The notes beneath the pieces were generated by a model. That model had not been told where the DNA came from, did not search any database, and worked only from the letters and a program-made list of their open reading frames with translations. A program made the position numbers and the translations under genes. A stretch of 64,000 nucleotides of DNA from [Phialemoniopsis] sp. UDSM-2020 (lineage: Eukaryota; Ascomycota; Sordariomycetes; Thyridiales; Thyridiaceae), in NCBI GenBank assembly GCA_018873225.1, contig JAEILZ010000005.1, positions 2,170,001 to 2,234,000 of the forward strand, read 5' to 3'. Of the stretch, positions 13,501 to 22,586 are shown one piece after another (the first letter of the stretch is position 1; every line of letters starts with the position of its first letter).

Positions 13501-13690
13501 GGGCTGGTCTGGCCAGCCGGCCCTCCTGCTGATAAAGTGATAGGTTAGACCTGGCCTAGCTAGTTAGGGGCTGGTCTGTTATAGTGAGATATGATGAAAT
13601 AATATATTTATATTCTCTAATCTGTGGTGTTCCTTGTTTGCTTTGTTGTTGTCTACCGCCCTAGCGTATCTATCTGGCTATATAACCCTA
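10561..13690. other. Strongly AT-rich degenerate stretch
   Basis: The most TA-rich part of the block, especially 11,200-12,500. Any translation depends on treating all three stops as sense codons, so I do not claim a gene. A 73-codon open frame at 12,496-12,717 is hydrophobic (Ile, Leu, Tyr) and fits chance in AT-rich DNA. Confidence 0.5.
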
Positions 13691-14960
13691 ACTTGGGCTT
13701 AAAATGAAGTGCTTTACTATTACTACCCTAGAGGTATGCTTCGTAGAATGGAGTTCCAGTGAAGGCTTATATACCCTGTTAATATGTTATCTGCTTGTAA
13801 GGGAAGAGATAAAGAAGATATGATACCTTATAGGCTAAAGTATCTATCTAGCTACTAAGTGTTTACTTAGCTGCTTTTAAAACTAGTGCTTTATAATGAA
13901 GAAGCAATTTAATTTGGGATATGATTTGTTATTAAACCTGTATGGCCTTTGCTCTATAGTGACTTTGTTACCTGGGAATAGTCTTTACTAATAGGAAGGT
14001 ATAAGGGTACTTTTCTTATCCTATTCTAGTCTATGGCTGATTACTATTCAGTATAAATCTTATGCCTATCTTGCGTTTACTATAGTATCTCTAACTTCTT
14101 TGGAGTGTAAAGAGCACTAGAGGATAGCTGATGAGTTTGAGTCTTAGCTGTTCGAGTATCCCTACATCTTAAAGGACTTAATATTAACTGGAGATAATAA
14201 GTCTATCTAGGCTAATAATGTCTCCCTGCCTAAAATGTTACCGCCTATATAATTATCACTAGAGCTGCCTTCAGCGGAAGTACTATATGCTAGTCCGGTA
14301 AGGGCACTAATGCTACTGAGTATCTAGGATATGCCTGAAGTGACCTCTAATGACAGCCGGGAGCTAGCCTTGGACTGCTTCCTAGAAGTGAATACACTCC
14401 TTATGAGACTAGATGCGTATCATACTGGCGATATTAAACCAGTATGGGTATATCCTCTGGTGTATAGATCTATCCGCATTGAGGGTAGTAGTACGACCCT
14501 GGCTAGTATAGCTGACCTCCCTGATATCACTTATGTATTATTAGACCTAGTGTTCTTATCACCCTAGGCACCATAGACTCCGTACTGGCCATACTACTGC
14601 GATATAGACTGCAACCTGGTATTTCTTTATGATGATTATGTATTGCAGCCTACTGGTTATGTTGTCTTACCTTCCGGCCTTGGTCCTAGGTTCATGGGCT
14701 TGGGCAAAGCCATGGCTGCGTCCCCTTAAGTATATAGCGGCCTAGCTCTAGCACTATATATTATATATTGTGATGGTATAGTAATACAGATAGTACCTGA
14801 GGAGTATACACCCTAGGGACTCCTAGTGGAGATGACGGCTTATAATGCTTCGACCCAGATGTAAGACTTATACGAGGCAGATAGTATAGCCTCCTTGGTA
14901 TCTGCATCGGAGTTAAGTAAGTATTGATCTGAGCTCTCTGACTAGCTCTGTTGAAGCTAA
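13690..14960 (+). pseudogene. Relic reading frame, unknown
   Basis: In the third forward frame, 14,331-14,564 is open for 78 codons with balanced composition (EVTSNDSRELALDC near its start). The frame can be followed upstream and downstream with only TAG/TAA/TGA interruptions. It contains segments of ordinary amino-acid use, such as a Gly/Leu/Met-rich GLGPRFMGLGKAMA at about 14,680. No known family. The ends are approximate. Confidence 0.3.
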
Positions 14961-15084
14961 TATCTTATATATAGTTGGTTATGAGGAGGATGGTGGGATT
15001 GCTATTATTGATATGCCTGGATAAGATACTTAGTATAGGATCCCTATTAAATTTATCCTCTAGGTAGATGGATAATACTTTATC

Positions 15085-15790
15085 TTTGTATAGCAAAGTG
15101 ATGAAGAGGATGAAGCCTTGTTGTCTGCATTATAAGCGTCTGGCTGTAGTAAACAGAGGAGGATGTGGAAGGTATGCTATTGTGGTAATCCTGACTATTC
15201 AATGGATCTATATGATGCTGATGGAGAGTTTGATAATAGTGACGATCTTGAGAGTAAGAGATCTAATAGCGAGAAGGGAAGTGGAGTGAGTAGTAGTGAG
15301 GATGATGAGTATAGTGATGCTGATGATGATGATGGCAGTGGAGAGAGCAGTTGTGAGGATGATGAGTATAGTGATGCTGATAATGATGATGGTAGTGATA
15401 AGGAGAATATTAGTAAGGATGAGGGTAAGAGGAGAGTATTGGTGGAGATTGAGGAGGATCTCATATGGGAGTATCTTGATGGTGAGATACCCCTAGCTAT
15501 GCTTAAGTAGTTCTAGGAAGAGAATGGTATTACTATTCTGGATAGTAGTGACTATAGTGGTTATACTGAGTATAACCTAGATATATCTTCTAAGGTTAGT
15601 ATATATATAGAGACTGATAGGGGTCTCTATAAGGATAGTAATATCCTTAAGGATAAGGATATCTAGATATCTGATGGGGATGGTTAGGATCCTAGGGAAG
15701 GTAATAATGACTATAAGATGAATATATATATTAGTAATAAGTGTCGCTGCACTAAGGATGATCTTACAGATAGTGTACCTCTGTGTTGAT
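15085..15790 (+). pseudogene. 3' part of a relic gene with a duplicated acidic motif
   Basis: First forward frame. 15,163-15,510 is open for 115 codons and extremely acidic (Asp, Glu and Ser). It contains a 19-residue unit, EDDEYSDADDDDGS-type, present twice in tandem. After a TAG the frame continues with Lys/Asp-rich sequence to about 15,790. The nearby euchromatic boundary and the long intact stretch suggest lighter damage here. Acidic tails like this occur in many nuclear proteins, so no function is implied. Confidence 0.45.
15289..15402. repeat. 57-bp tandem duplication
   Basis: Two adjacent 57-bp units (15,289-15,345 and 15,346-15,402) encoding the same 19-residue acidic motif with a few differences. 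The duplication keeps the frame, which suggests it arose while the sequence was still coding. Confidence 0.75.
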
Positions 15791-15997
15791 ATAAGTTCTA
15801 AGTTATTTAGAGTTATAGCTTATTTTACTTTATTGCATTCTTAAGTTCTAAAGTGTGAATCCTAGCACCCTAGGTGGTACTTTTGGCTGTAGGCTGGGCC
15901 TGGGAGAGGCGCTGTTGAGCGGGGGGCCAGTGTGGTTCACATTGATAAAGTGGAAATTTTTACCCAACGGCAGTGTTTTGTACACTTAAGTTCATTG

Positions 15998-16079
15998 GCT
16001 GGCGTAGTGTAGCGGTTAGCACGTGGGATTTTGACATATCTCGACTTCCCGAGTCCCCGGTTCGAGCCCGGGCGCGAGC
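15998..16079 (+). tRNA. tRNA-Gln (anticodon TTG) with 11-nt intron
   Basis: A full cloverleaf can be drawn. The acceptor GCTGGCG pairs with CGCGAGC except for a G-G mismatch at the fourth pair. The D arm has a 4-bp stem (GTGT/GCAC) around AGCGGTTA. The anticodon stem is TGGGA/TCCCG. The T arm is CCCGG-TTCGAGC-CCGGG. The anticodon loop reads TT-TTG-A, then an 11-nt insertion (16,035-16,045, CATATCTCGAC) directly after position 37, the canonical site for nuclear tRNA introns. The anticodon at 16,031-16,033 is TTG, decoding CAA. The T at 16,080 would be the discriminator base. The gene sits at the edge of the degenerate block. Confidence 0.88.
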
Positions 16080-16080
16080 T

Positions 16081-16469
16081 GTGTTTCTATCTTTTTGCTA
16101 CTCCTAATTGCTATATTCAGGGCCAATTTGCGTTTATTCAGGTCTGAAAGAACTCTAGGTTGTAGTTTTGAATGCTTTTTATTGCTATCATTCATCTTAG
16201 TCGTTCTATTTTTTCATTTTTATATTATTTGCCTTTCATATTTTGTTTCTGTTTTATGCATGCTCCATTACGGTGCTTCAATTCTGAAAGGGTTGATCAC
16301 CAGTGGTAGACCAGCAGTAAGACAAATCGGGAACTTCACTCCAGGTCCGGGATTTGAAAGGCAGCTTTTGTGTCTTCAAGTTAGGTCATTTCAATCCCTT
16401 CATATTGAAATTTCACGTTACACTCAGAAGGACATTCTTGAGACATCACGGCATGTGCACAAAAGGACA
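16081..16469. other. Leader between tRNA-Gln and the aminotransferase
   Basis: CpA is normal here, so this is outside the mutated block. The frame of the aminotransferase happens to be open upstream of its chosen start, including an in-frame ATG at 16,260, but it encodes a Phe/Leu-rich stretch unlike the family. I treat it as 5' leader and promoter. Confidence 0.5.
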
Positions 16470-17923
16470 ATGACGACATCTATCAAGGCCCCGATAAATC
16501 TGATCCGGGGATGGCCCGCGCCGAACCTCCTTCCGGCGGAGAGGCTCAAGGCGGCTGCCGCCGCCGTCCTCTCCGATCCGGATATCTTTGTTCCGGGATT
16601 ACAATACGGCCCCGACCCGGGCTATCAACCGCTGCGGGAGGAGCTTGCAAGTTATTTGAGCGCCTTCTTCGGCGTTGCGCGGGACCCGGATCGTATTTGT
16701 ATCACGGGCGGGGCGAGCCAGAACGTCGCCTGTTTGCTACAGTCATTCACCGACCCGGCTTATACACAGACTATTTGGGCCGTGGCTCCGTGTTATCATC
16801 TAGTCTGTCCCATCTTTGAGGATGCCGGATTCAAGGGCCGGTTGCGGGGTGTCCCTGAGGATGAGGAGGGCATGAGCCTTGAGTGCTTAGAGAGAGGTCT
16901 GAAGGAATTCAAGGACGCACAGCCAGAGAAGCCGGTAAGTTGTCTTTCTAATACACCCTTATAATTGTGATACTAACACAGAATTAGGTCTTCAAAGAGC
17001 CCGCACCAGAACGCAAGGCCTATAGACATGTCATCTACGTTGTGCCCACATGCTCCAACCCCTCGGGCAAGACCATGACCCCGGCTCGCCGCCGCGCTCT
17101 CGTAGAGCTGGCGCGGTCCTACGACTGTCTCGTCATCTGCGACGATGTCTACGACTTCCTCACATGGCCCGTCCTGCCCTCCCCCTCTATCACCTCCACC
17201 GGCAACACCCCCGTCCCCTCGCCACGGCCCCTCCCCCGCCTCGTCGACATCGACCTCGCCCTCGGCCCGTCCGCCCACGACGCCGCCGCGGGTAAGCACT
17301 TCGGGCACGTCGTCTCCAACGGCTCCTTCTCCAAGATCCTCGGCCCCGGCATCCGCACCGGCTGGGCCGAGGGCGCCCCGGCCCTCGCGCACGGCCTCTC
17401 GGCGACAGGCTCGTCGCGGTCCGGGGGCGCGCCGAGCCAGCTGTCCGCCACGATCGCGTGCGAGGTCCTGCGCACCGGCGACCTCGAGGCCCACCTGCGC
17501 GACCTCGTGCGCCCGAGCCTGCAGCGCCGGCACGCCGTGCTCCTGGACGCGGCGCGGCGGGCGCTGGCGCCCCTGGGCGTCGAGTTTGCGGGCCACAACT
17601 GGAGCGTGGACGGCGTGGACATCTACGGCGGGTATTTCCTCTGGCTGCGGCTGGGTGAGGGTCTGCTGGGCGCGAGTGAGGTGGCGAAGCGGTGCATAGA
17701 CGAGGAGAACCTCGTTGTTGCTGCGGGCTCGATGTTTGCGGTCAAGGGTGACGAAGGGGCTGTTGATCTAGACAGGAACATCAGGCTGTGCTTTTCATAT
17801 CAAGATGAAAGCTTAATTGTACAAGGCGTAGAAAGGCTGGCTCGAGTTCTCAGGACATGGGATGATCAACGAGGGCCGACTTCGCAGGCGGCTGGAGGGG
17901 CGGACATGACCACTTTCAAATAG
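16470..17923 (+). CDS. PLP-dependent aminotransferase, class I/II
   Basis: Exons 16470-16934 and 16988-17923; 466 residues. The 53-nt intron has GTAAGT, a perfect TACTAAC and TTAG. Fold-type I transaminase features are in order: GGASQNVA near residue 70 (cofactor phosphate region), CSNPSGKTM (Asn of the active site), ICDDVYDFL (Asp contacting the pyridine nitrogen), SNGSFSKILGPG with the Schiff-base Lys at about 271, and NIRLCFSY with the substrate-carboxylate Arg. The overall pattern resembles the fungal 2-aminoadipate/aromatic-type group that includes yeast YER152C; the exact substrate cannot be read from sequence. The start at 16,470 is where family-like sequence begins. An in-frame ATG at 16,260 would add 70 residues, possibly a targeting extension. 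Exon 2 is very GC-rich (about 17,050-17,700), in sharp contrast to the block upstream. Confidence 0.85.
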
Positions 17924-18023
17924 ATCTCGGAGAACAAGACTTTGTTCAACTATAGGGTAGGTAAATCCTTCTTTATATAGGGTAAGTGATCCTTACTTGC
18001 CCTATACTTATCAAACCGAGATC
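17923..18023. repeat. Small inverted-repeat element at the gene's 3' end
   Basis: GATCTCGG at 17,923-17,930 is matched by CCGAGATC at 18,016-18,023. Inside is a hairpin with 12-nt arms, TATAGGGTAAGT (17,976-17,987) and ACTTGCCCTATA (17,995-18,006), with one G/T mismatch. A third related copy of TATAGGGTA lies at 17,951. The layout resembles a tiny MITE or a strong 3' hairpin. The left arm starts on the last base of the aminotransferase stop codon. Confidence 0.55.
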
Positions 18024-18802
18024 ATGACCAAGTTTATGTATTCTCGCATGAGACCATCTTCACAAAACCACATATGATCACATCATCTCACGGCACGGGC
18101 TGCATTAATTTGGACCATTTGTCTGTTTTCTCATTGCGGATAAAGTAAGATACTCGACAACAAGAATATCGCTAGCTCAGAGGCCGTTGCAGTATTCCGC
18201 GTAGCCTGCTCTCAGCCATTGGCGATTACTTCCATGCCGACGCTCGCGGAGAGTCAGACCTCTCTTGAATACATCGTTTGGTACCTTTGTAACCCAACCG
18301 TCCAACAGGACGGAAATACCGTGCGCTGCTTGCCGTATGTGCCAAGCAAATGGTAAGGGCCCCCTAAACAAGCCGCAAACAAGCTATCCTCCGCAAGGAG
18401 GACTAGAAAAGGGCGGGAGCGCCACAAGCGTCAAGCCAGTGTGCAATTATCTGAACTCTCAAGTCACAATCCAGGTAGTATCCTGCAGCCAAAGCCCACC
18501 CCTGTACCCTCTCACCCCCTTCTCCCCCTTAATGATCTCTCGGTACGACGAAAGAGCAGAATCAGGCCGATCCGGCGAAAAGTTGCAATAGAAACAAATG
18601 CAAAAACGATGTGTCGCGGTTGCGGTAAAAAAAAATGGCGATGGTGATTATACAACACACCCAGTTCTGTAGTCCAGAACCCGGGTTGAGCGAAAACTCG
18701 TAGACGCTCATTTGTACAAAGCGCGCAAACGCGGGGTGGGATGGTATCGAATCTTGAAGAATCTTCAAGATAGGAGACCGCCCACTGTGTACCATGTATG
18801 GA
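18024..18802. other. Intergenic, convergent gene tails
   Basis: Lies between the aminotransferase and the RGG-rich gene, which converge. It presumably holds both 3' UTRs. I see no RNA gene or convincing reading frame. Confidence 0.5.
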
Positions 18803-21800
18803 TCATGTCTGGAGGGGACTTGATACGTGTCTCGACCAGTTATCAGGACGACCGCGGTATCCTCCCCGGCTGCGCCCACCACTGCTGGCACCTCCCTCGG
18901 CCCCGTATGATGAAGATGGTTCCCTCGACTTGCCGCCCCGGTGCACAGCAGAGGAATGCCGCATTCCGCCGCGGTTGTAGCTACCAGGCCGACGAGGATT
19001 GCTACGGGAGCGGGGGACGGGAATGGTCACTGTTTTTGTGGTTGTAGATCCTGGGAATCGGATTGGTGCGATGTGGTTTGGCCCAAAGCCGTCTCGAAGC
19101 AGTTGATCCTGATCTAGACTGGTGGGCGCGGTTAACCAGAACCTGCGCGGCAGAGGTTTGGGAGCCTCGGCTGCTTGATCCAGATGGGGTGGATATTCGG
19201 TGCCGAGGCGCACAGAGGGGAGAGACCCCATTTCCTGCTCCTCAAAGCATTCTTCCGCCATGACTTTCGATGTGACCGACCCGTCGATACCTTGGTCAAG
19301 GTTTCTGGAGAATACATTGGGGAGCGAGACAGTCGCAGGGTACTGAGAGTAAGCCCTGTGGTCCACAACGCGCGTAACGGAGTCCACAGATGCCGACTTT
19401 GGAGGAGATGACGGTTTACGGTCTAGCAAGTGGTCGATGCGAGCCTGCCACGTACTGTCGGGATGATGAACTGCGTGAGCCTGGTGGGCCTGATGGAATC
19501 CTTCGTGCTGCGCGTGTTGTTCGCGGGGAGGACCACGATTCGGCGCAGCTCTAGAAGTCTGTTGGGCCGCCCAGTCAGAATGCTGTGAGGCAGCAGCCTG
19601 TGCCTTCGGGAGCCGGACGACGATCTGGGGAGGCGGTAATGCTACGTGCGGACGTGCGACATCACCATCAAAGACGGGATGGCCAAACATGTCAGGTGGC
19701 GGCGGGGAAGGCGAATTCCTGCCACTCTTGTCGGCAGCAGGCGCCTGCTCCTCGAGTCGGATATCCCTCGTGGGGAAGAACCGTGATGCACGCCCCTGCT
19801 GAGGCACGGCAGCAGGTCCGTTGGTTCCGATAGGCGGAGTGTGTTGCAGACCGTGCGATAGAGCCTGGGGAGCAGCCGTGGCTTCGTCTGCCGCTTTCCA
19901 AGGGCTTGCAGCATGGATCACCGTCGATCTCTCCCGCTCTTCAACTCGCAGTCCCTCATCGTTCAATTTTGTGGCCTTCCAGTTATCCTTGATGCTGGGT
20001 TTCAGATCCTGAGCTGATATACCGCGAGCTTCCATCTCGCGCTGCTGCTCGGCTCTCTGTGCCTGCCGTTCCGCAAATAAGGTATTGTCTCGGTCGCGGA
20101 CAGCACTTGACCAAGCGCTGCGGACTGCACTGGCACTAGGAGGCGCGATAGGCTGGATGGGAGCCATGCCCTGCTTCTGTGATCTAGGGGGGCCGATGGG
20201 ACCAGGCGTGGGCTTTGTTTCCACCTGTGAGGCTGCTCCCGTGAATGCATCAGGAATGCGACCAAGGTCTGCATTGAAAGTGCCATTCCCAAGGCTCCTG
20301 TTATTATTTGGAGACCCCCATACGTTACGTGACGATGGTTGGCTGGCAGGTGCCCATGTTGGCTGGCTTTGCCACCCTGGAGCGTTCTTTGGGTCTTGAG
20401 CGCCAACAGGGTCAGACAGACCGGGAGGATGTATGGGCTGAGTCTGGCTGTGCGGATGAACTCCATCAGGTACTGCGTCGGCATCCCCAATAGTGGCGGG
20501 CTGATTGGCAGCCGCATGCACTTCCGTACTCTCTGCGTCACTTGATTTGGATTGAGACCTGGGAGGGTCCTCGTGAGTGTTCTCCTTGGTGACCTCCTTC
20601 TTCGAACTCTTCCTCTCGGGGGCGGGACCCATCGCTTCCAGCTTGAGACGGAGCCGCTCCTTTCGTGCCGCTTCCTCGCGCGCCTCTTCTTCCAAGCGAC
20701 GCTTGATGGCCATTTCGCGTCGTTCTCGCATGACACGCTTCTGGACCTCGAGCGCGTCCTCGCCAGGAGCGACTGGAGGGGCCTGCTGTCCGGGAGCAGC
20801 CGCAAGATTTTCGGGTTGACTCATAGAAGGCCCGTTCAAAGGCGTAGCATGAGTGACGTTTGGCGACATGCGTGTTTGCCATCCTGACGGTCCATGCATA
20901 GGCTGCCGCTGCCCCGAGGGAGAAAAGTTTCGTGGCGAAGACATGTCGTCGCTTCCAGCAGCCGTGGATGCCCTCCTGGCGCTAAGGAGGTCTGGAGGAG
21001 GCAAAGCCTGATCATGAGGCTTCCCCATCCGAGGGAAAACGTGACCGCTTCCGCCGCTGACGTTCGATGAGCCTCGGCGCCGACCGTACGGGCCTTCTTG
21101 AGCGCTGGTTCTACTTGTCTGAAATGCTGCGGAAGGTTCAGGATGATCTGACTGAGATGGTCGCTGGAGAAGAGAGGCGGGTGGCTGCCTGCTGTGGGCT
21201 TCGGTTCTCACTCCGCCTCGACGGTCCATCACAGGCTCGAGGCGACCAGATTGAGAATTAAAGAGCTCTCGACTATGTGCGGGATGACCTTCCCTGAAAG
21301 ACGATCTGCTGAAGTCGTCGGCAGCAATTTCTTTATACGGGCCAGGCACACCATCGCCGTACTGCATATGATGATCTCTGGGAGGCGGTCGCATGGGATG
21401 ATGCTGTCCGGGTTGGTCCATCGGTAGAGGCGCCTTTTCGACTGGAGGTAGAGCAGCCCATGGTGATTTGACTGGTGTTGGCGGAGCCGGCGGTTTCGCA
21501 ACCAGTGTCGGCTTCTCTTGGTGACCCTTCAATACCAATCCCTTTCCAGATGCTAGTACGCCAGGTTTTACCGACGGTGAGGCAACAGGAGCAGGAGATT
21601 TCGGCTTGTCTACAGCCTTGAATTCTCTCGGGATGTTGGTAACTGGAGGTTCTGGGGGCGGCGGAGGATGCTCTTCGTGATGAGGAATTGTAGACTTCGT
21701 TCCGTCGTTCCACCTGATCTCCTCGGGCGCCCAGTCTTCATCGTCGTCCTCAATATCTGCCCAGTTTGCTTGTCCCTTAGAATCATCTGGATGCAGACGG

Positions 21801-22586
21801 CTCGCCATGTGAATCCCATATTTCTTCAGCTCCTCGTCGGTAAACTTTTTTGGTTCTGGTGGGGGCACGGCTTTCATATCATCGTTAGTCGTAGGTTCGC
21901 ACAAGGGTAAGGACAGTCCGTGACTCACGCCTATTCTTGTTCCAGACCGCATTCGGATCGGGTGCTGCGGGAGCACGACCATTTGCGCCGACGGCCTTTG
22001 GTAACGAGTGGCCGCTCCCAGTCTTCGCAACTAGTCGTGGCCGGGCAGCCGACAAGGAGCCCGGTTGCGCAACTGTCAAGCTTGAGGACAGCGGAGACTT
22101 GTCGGCAGGCTTGGTGACAGTCGTGCCGGCCGCTCCCTTGGAAGCCAAGAAGGTCTTGTTCACCGATACGGACTTGAAAGTGGCGGGTTTCTTGACAGAG
22201 GAGGATGTCCTCCCATGGCCCTTTTCACCATCCTTGCCCTTTAAAGCATCGAGCTTGGAAGCTTCAGTATCTGATCCTCCACTAATGCTCACCTCTGCCG
22301 AGTTGAAGACCAGATCGTCGACAATGTCGGAAATTTGCTTTTGCTCGCGTTCGTCTGTGGAAACAGCAACGTTGCCGTTCACATCGGGATTGAGCGCGGC
22401 GACATCGTCGAGGTTGTTTGGGATCTTGTTTGACTGTGCCGTGAGAGGGGTTAGATAGGGATCTGAGCCTGAGGTCTAGACCTAGGTCTAGACAACATGG
22501 AAGCACGTGGAAGAACTCACAGGCTCGGAGTCAGAGGGAACAATAGTTTCAACGGACTGGGCTGCAGTGGCTTCAGTGGCCATCAT
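18803..22586 (-). CDS. Low-complexity protein with RGG-rich C-terminus
   Basis: Exons (minus) 22586-22521, 22433-21929 and 21870-18803; 1,212 residues. The introns are 87 and 58 nt. Two adjacent ATGs open the frame; the second (22,583) has the better context. Most of the protein is Pro/Ser/Gln-rich and probably disordered. A conserved-looking block near residues 200-250 has FTDEELKKYGIHMASRL followed by an acidic Trp motif (WADIEDDDEDWAPEEIRW). At about residues 565-605 is a charged helix (KRVMRERREMAIKRRLEEE type). The last 60 residues are rich in RGG/GGR (SYNRGGMRH, GGRSRGGYRGR), which usually means RNA binding. I do not recognise a named family. A cytoplasmic RNA-granule or translation role is an inference. 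Confidence 0.75.
22474..22493. repeat. 20-bp perfect palindrome in intron 1
   Basis: GTCTAGACCTAGGTCTAGAC equals its own reverse complement. It lies inside the first intron of the RGG-rich gene, about 90 bp downstream of its start codon. Confidence 0.9.

Larger units (their letters stand above)
1..15900. other. AT-rich, RIP-like mutated block without intact genes
   Basis: A continuous block dominated by TA-containing words (tag, tata, ctata) with stop codons throughout. The + strand is nearly devoid of CpA but keeps TpG. A hand count of 6601-6960 gave about 3 CpA and 28 TpG, and 1141-1260 had no CpA with many TpG. This is C-to-T change confined to one strand, mainly in a CpA context, as expected from repeat-induced point mutation or another cytosine deamination. 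Pieces of old coding sequence survive and are listed separately. I recognised no transposase, reverse transcriptase, integrase or tyrosine recombinase, and found no terminal repeats, so the identity of the element is open. The left edge lies outside the window. The right edge is at about 15,850-15,960, where CpA returns. Confidence 0.8.

Noticed and set aside
15195..15464. Ser/Leu-rich minus-strand frame
   Set aside because: Complement of the acidic Asp/Glu/Ser repeat of the + strand relic.
1..15900. Genetic-code change (TAG/TAA read as Gln) in the AT-rich block
   Set aside because: Only + strand relics have stops at apparent Gln/Arg positions. Minus-strand relics in the same block use CAA and CAG normally, and some CAG codons remain on the + strand. 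Strand-specific mutation explains this; reassignment does not.
1..15900. Starship captain, helicase-like or LTR-retrotransposon identity for the block
   Set aside because: I could not find a tyrosine-recombinase, helicase, reverse-transcriptase or integrase motif, nor terminal repeats, within the window.
16095..16469. Upstream extension of the aminotransferase frame
   Set aside because: It is open but starts with TTG, begins right after the tRNA and is Phe/Leu-rich without family similarity. Kept only as an alternative start at 16,260.
17145..17699. Long frames on both strands in the GC-rich exon
   Set aside because: Arg/Pro/Ala-rich shadows of the aminotransferase coding sequence caused by high GC.
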